The notes under the pieces: model-generated | What the model was told of the DNA's origin: nothing | Databases searched by the model: none | Seen by the model: the letters and a program-made list of their open reading frames with translations, nothing else | Position numbers and translations under genes: made by a program | Source of the DNA: Solea solea | Lineage: Eukaryota > Chordata > Actinopteri > Pleuronectiformes > Soleidae | Assembly (NCBI RefSeq): GCF_958295425.1 | Contig: NC_081151.1 | Location: forward strand, 18,800,452 to 18,864,451 | Reading direction: 5' to 3' | Length of the DNA stretch: 64,000 bases | Shown: positions 63,321 to 64,000 of the stretch, piece after piece | Numbering within the stretch: the stretch's first letter is position 1 | Layout: each line of letters opens with the position of its first letter

Positions 63321-63759
63321 AGGACGCTAACCCAAATGCAGTCGCTAAGCCCTGAACAAATATGGGGAGCGATGGGCGGCAGAAAGCACTGGGAGGTCAT
63401 CTAATTTTCATGAGATGCAATGGCAGCAAAACAAACATCCTTTTTCAAGAGCGGGGGGGGGGAACCAGTGAAGAATTTAAAGTGCGGAATCCTTTTCAAG
63501 GTCGTGCATTTGGGCTACAAATGGACCAGCAGTCAAAATCACATAGTTATAACAAAGTACTTGTGTTTTAATCAGCGAAAACATTCAATTTCATTAATTA
63601 TTCCTGAGATATTAAGTGTTTCTGACACGCACAGTGTTACAATGGAAGAACAAGGGTGTGGCAGGACAATGTCAGCGAGTGCTGACAGGATAATCTGACC
63701 AGATGATTGATGAGGAAGAAGAGACGGACCACATCAAAGGGGGGGGAAAGTCTTTGTTG

Positions 63760-63945
63760 TGATCGTTCATTCATCCATTTTATACCACTTTATCCTCCGC
63801 TTGAGGGTCATGGGGCCCCTGGAGTCAATCCCGTCGGACACAGAGCAAAAGGTGGTGCAGGGTGCACCTTGGATATCGCAGGGCCAACTCGGGGTCAACG
63901 TAGGTCAATTTAGAGTGTCAAATTAACCTCTGCATGTTGAGGTGA
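63760..63945 (-). repeat. Reverse-strand copy of the same dispersed repeat
   Basis: The + strand reads CATTCATCCATTTTATACCA, CTTTATCCTCCGCTTGAGGG, then GGTCAATTTAGAGTGTCAAA, the reverse complement of the family consensus. Confidence 0.7.
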
Positions 63946-64000
63946 CTTCATCCCTGTAGTACAACTTTAGGTGAATGAATCAGATATTCACAAACGAAGG

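Overview
The window looks like nuclear DNA from a teleost fish, probably a spiny-rayed (percomorph) species. Three things point that way: compact multi-exon vertebrate genes with GT-AG introns, abundant (CA)n/(GT)n microsatellites, and several dispersed repeats that are typical of fish genomes. There are no prokaryotic operons, CRISPR arrays, rRNA genes or tRNA genes that I could recognise. The species call is an inference from repeat style.

Layout. (1) Bases 1 to about 46,270 are a gene-poor stretch. I found no exon there that I can defend. It holds microsatellites, a few old dispersed repeats, a probable piggyBac-type MITE (22,506-22,896), and several low-complexity-free, homeodomain-site-rich blocks that look like candidate conserved non-coding elements. 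(2) Bases 46,361-56,660 (+ strand) hold a ten-exon gene whose reading frame stays open through all nine splice junctions and gives a 353-residue protein. It has a TPR-like N-terminal half, a basic linker with SILK and RVRF motifs, one transmembrane segment and a short C-terminal tail. I read it as a consortin-family protein at the C14orf180 (NRAC) locus. (3) Bases 58,751-59,942 (- strand) hold a complete four-exon tmem179 gene (230 residues), convergent with the first gene. (4) Bases 60,150-64,000 are intergenic and rich in repeats.

The pairing of a C14orf180-like gene (+) with TMEM179 (-), tail to tail, matches the arrangement I recall at human 14q32.33, and this supports the orthology of both genes. 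In human the next gene on that side is KIF26A, beyond a long gene-poor interval, so the left 46 kb may be the fish counterpart of that interval. That last step is inference.

The main point of interest is the first gene. Mammalian NRAC, as I recall it, is a short protein that keeps only the SILK/RVxF linker plus the membrane segment. The fish gene joins that C-terminus to a TPR-like N-terminus of consortin type. The same gene also carries a textbook U12-type intron, a probable GC-AG intron, three micro-exons, and a nearby partial duplication of its exon 4 splice boundary.
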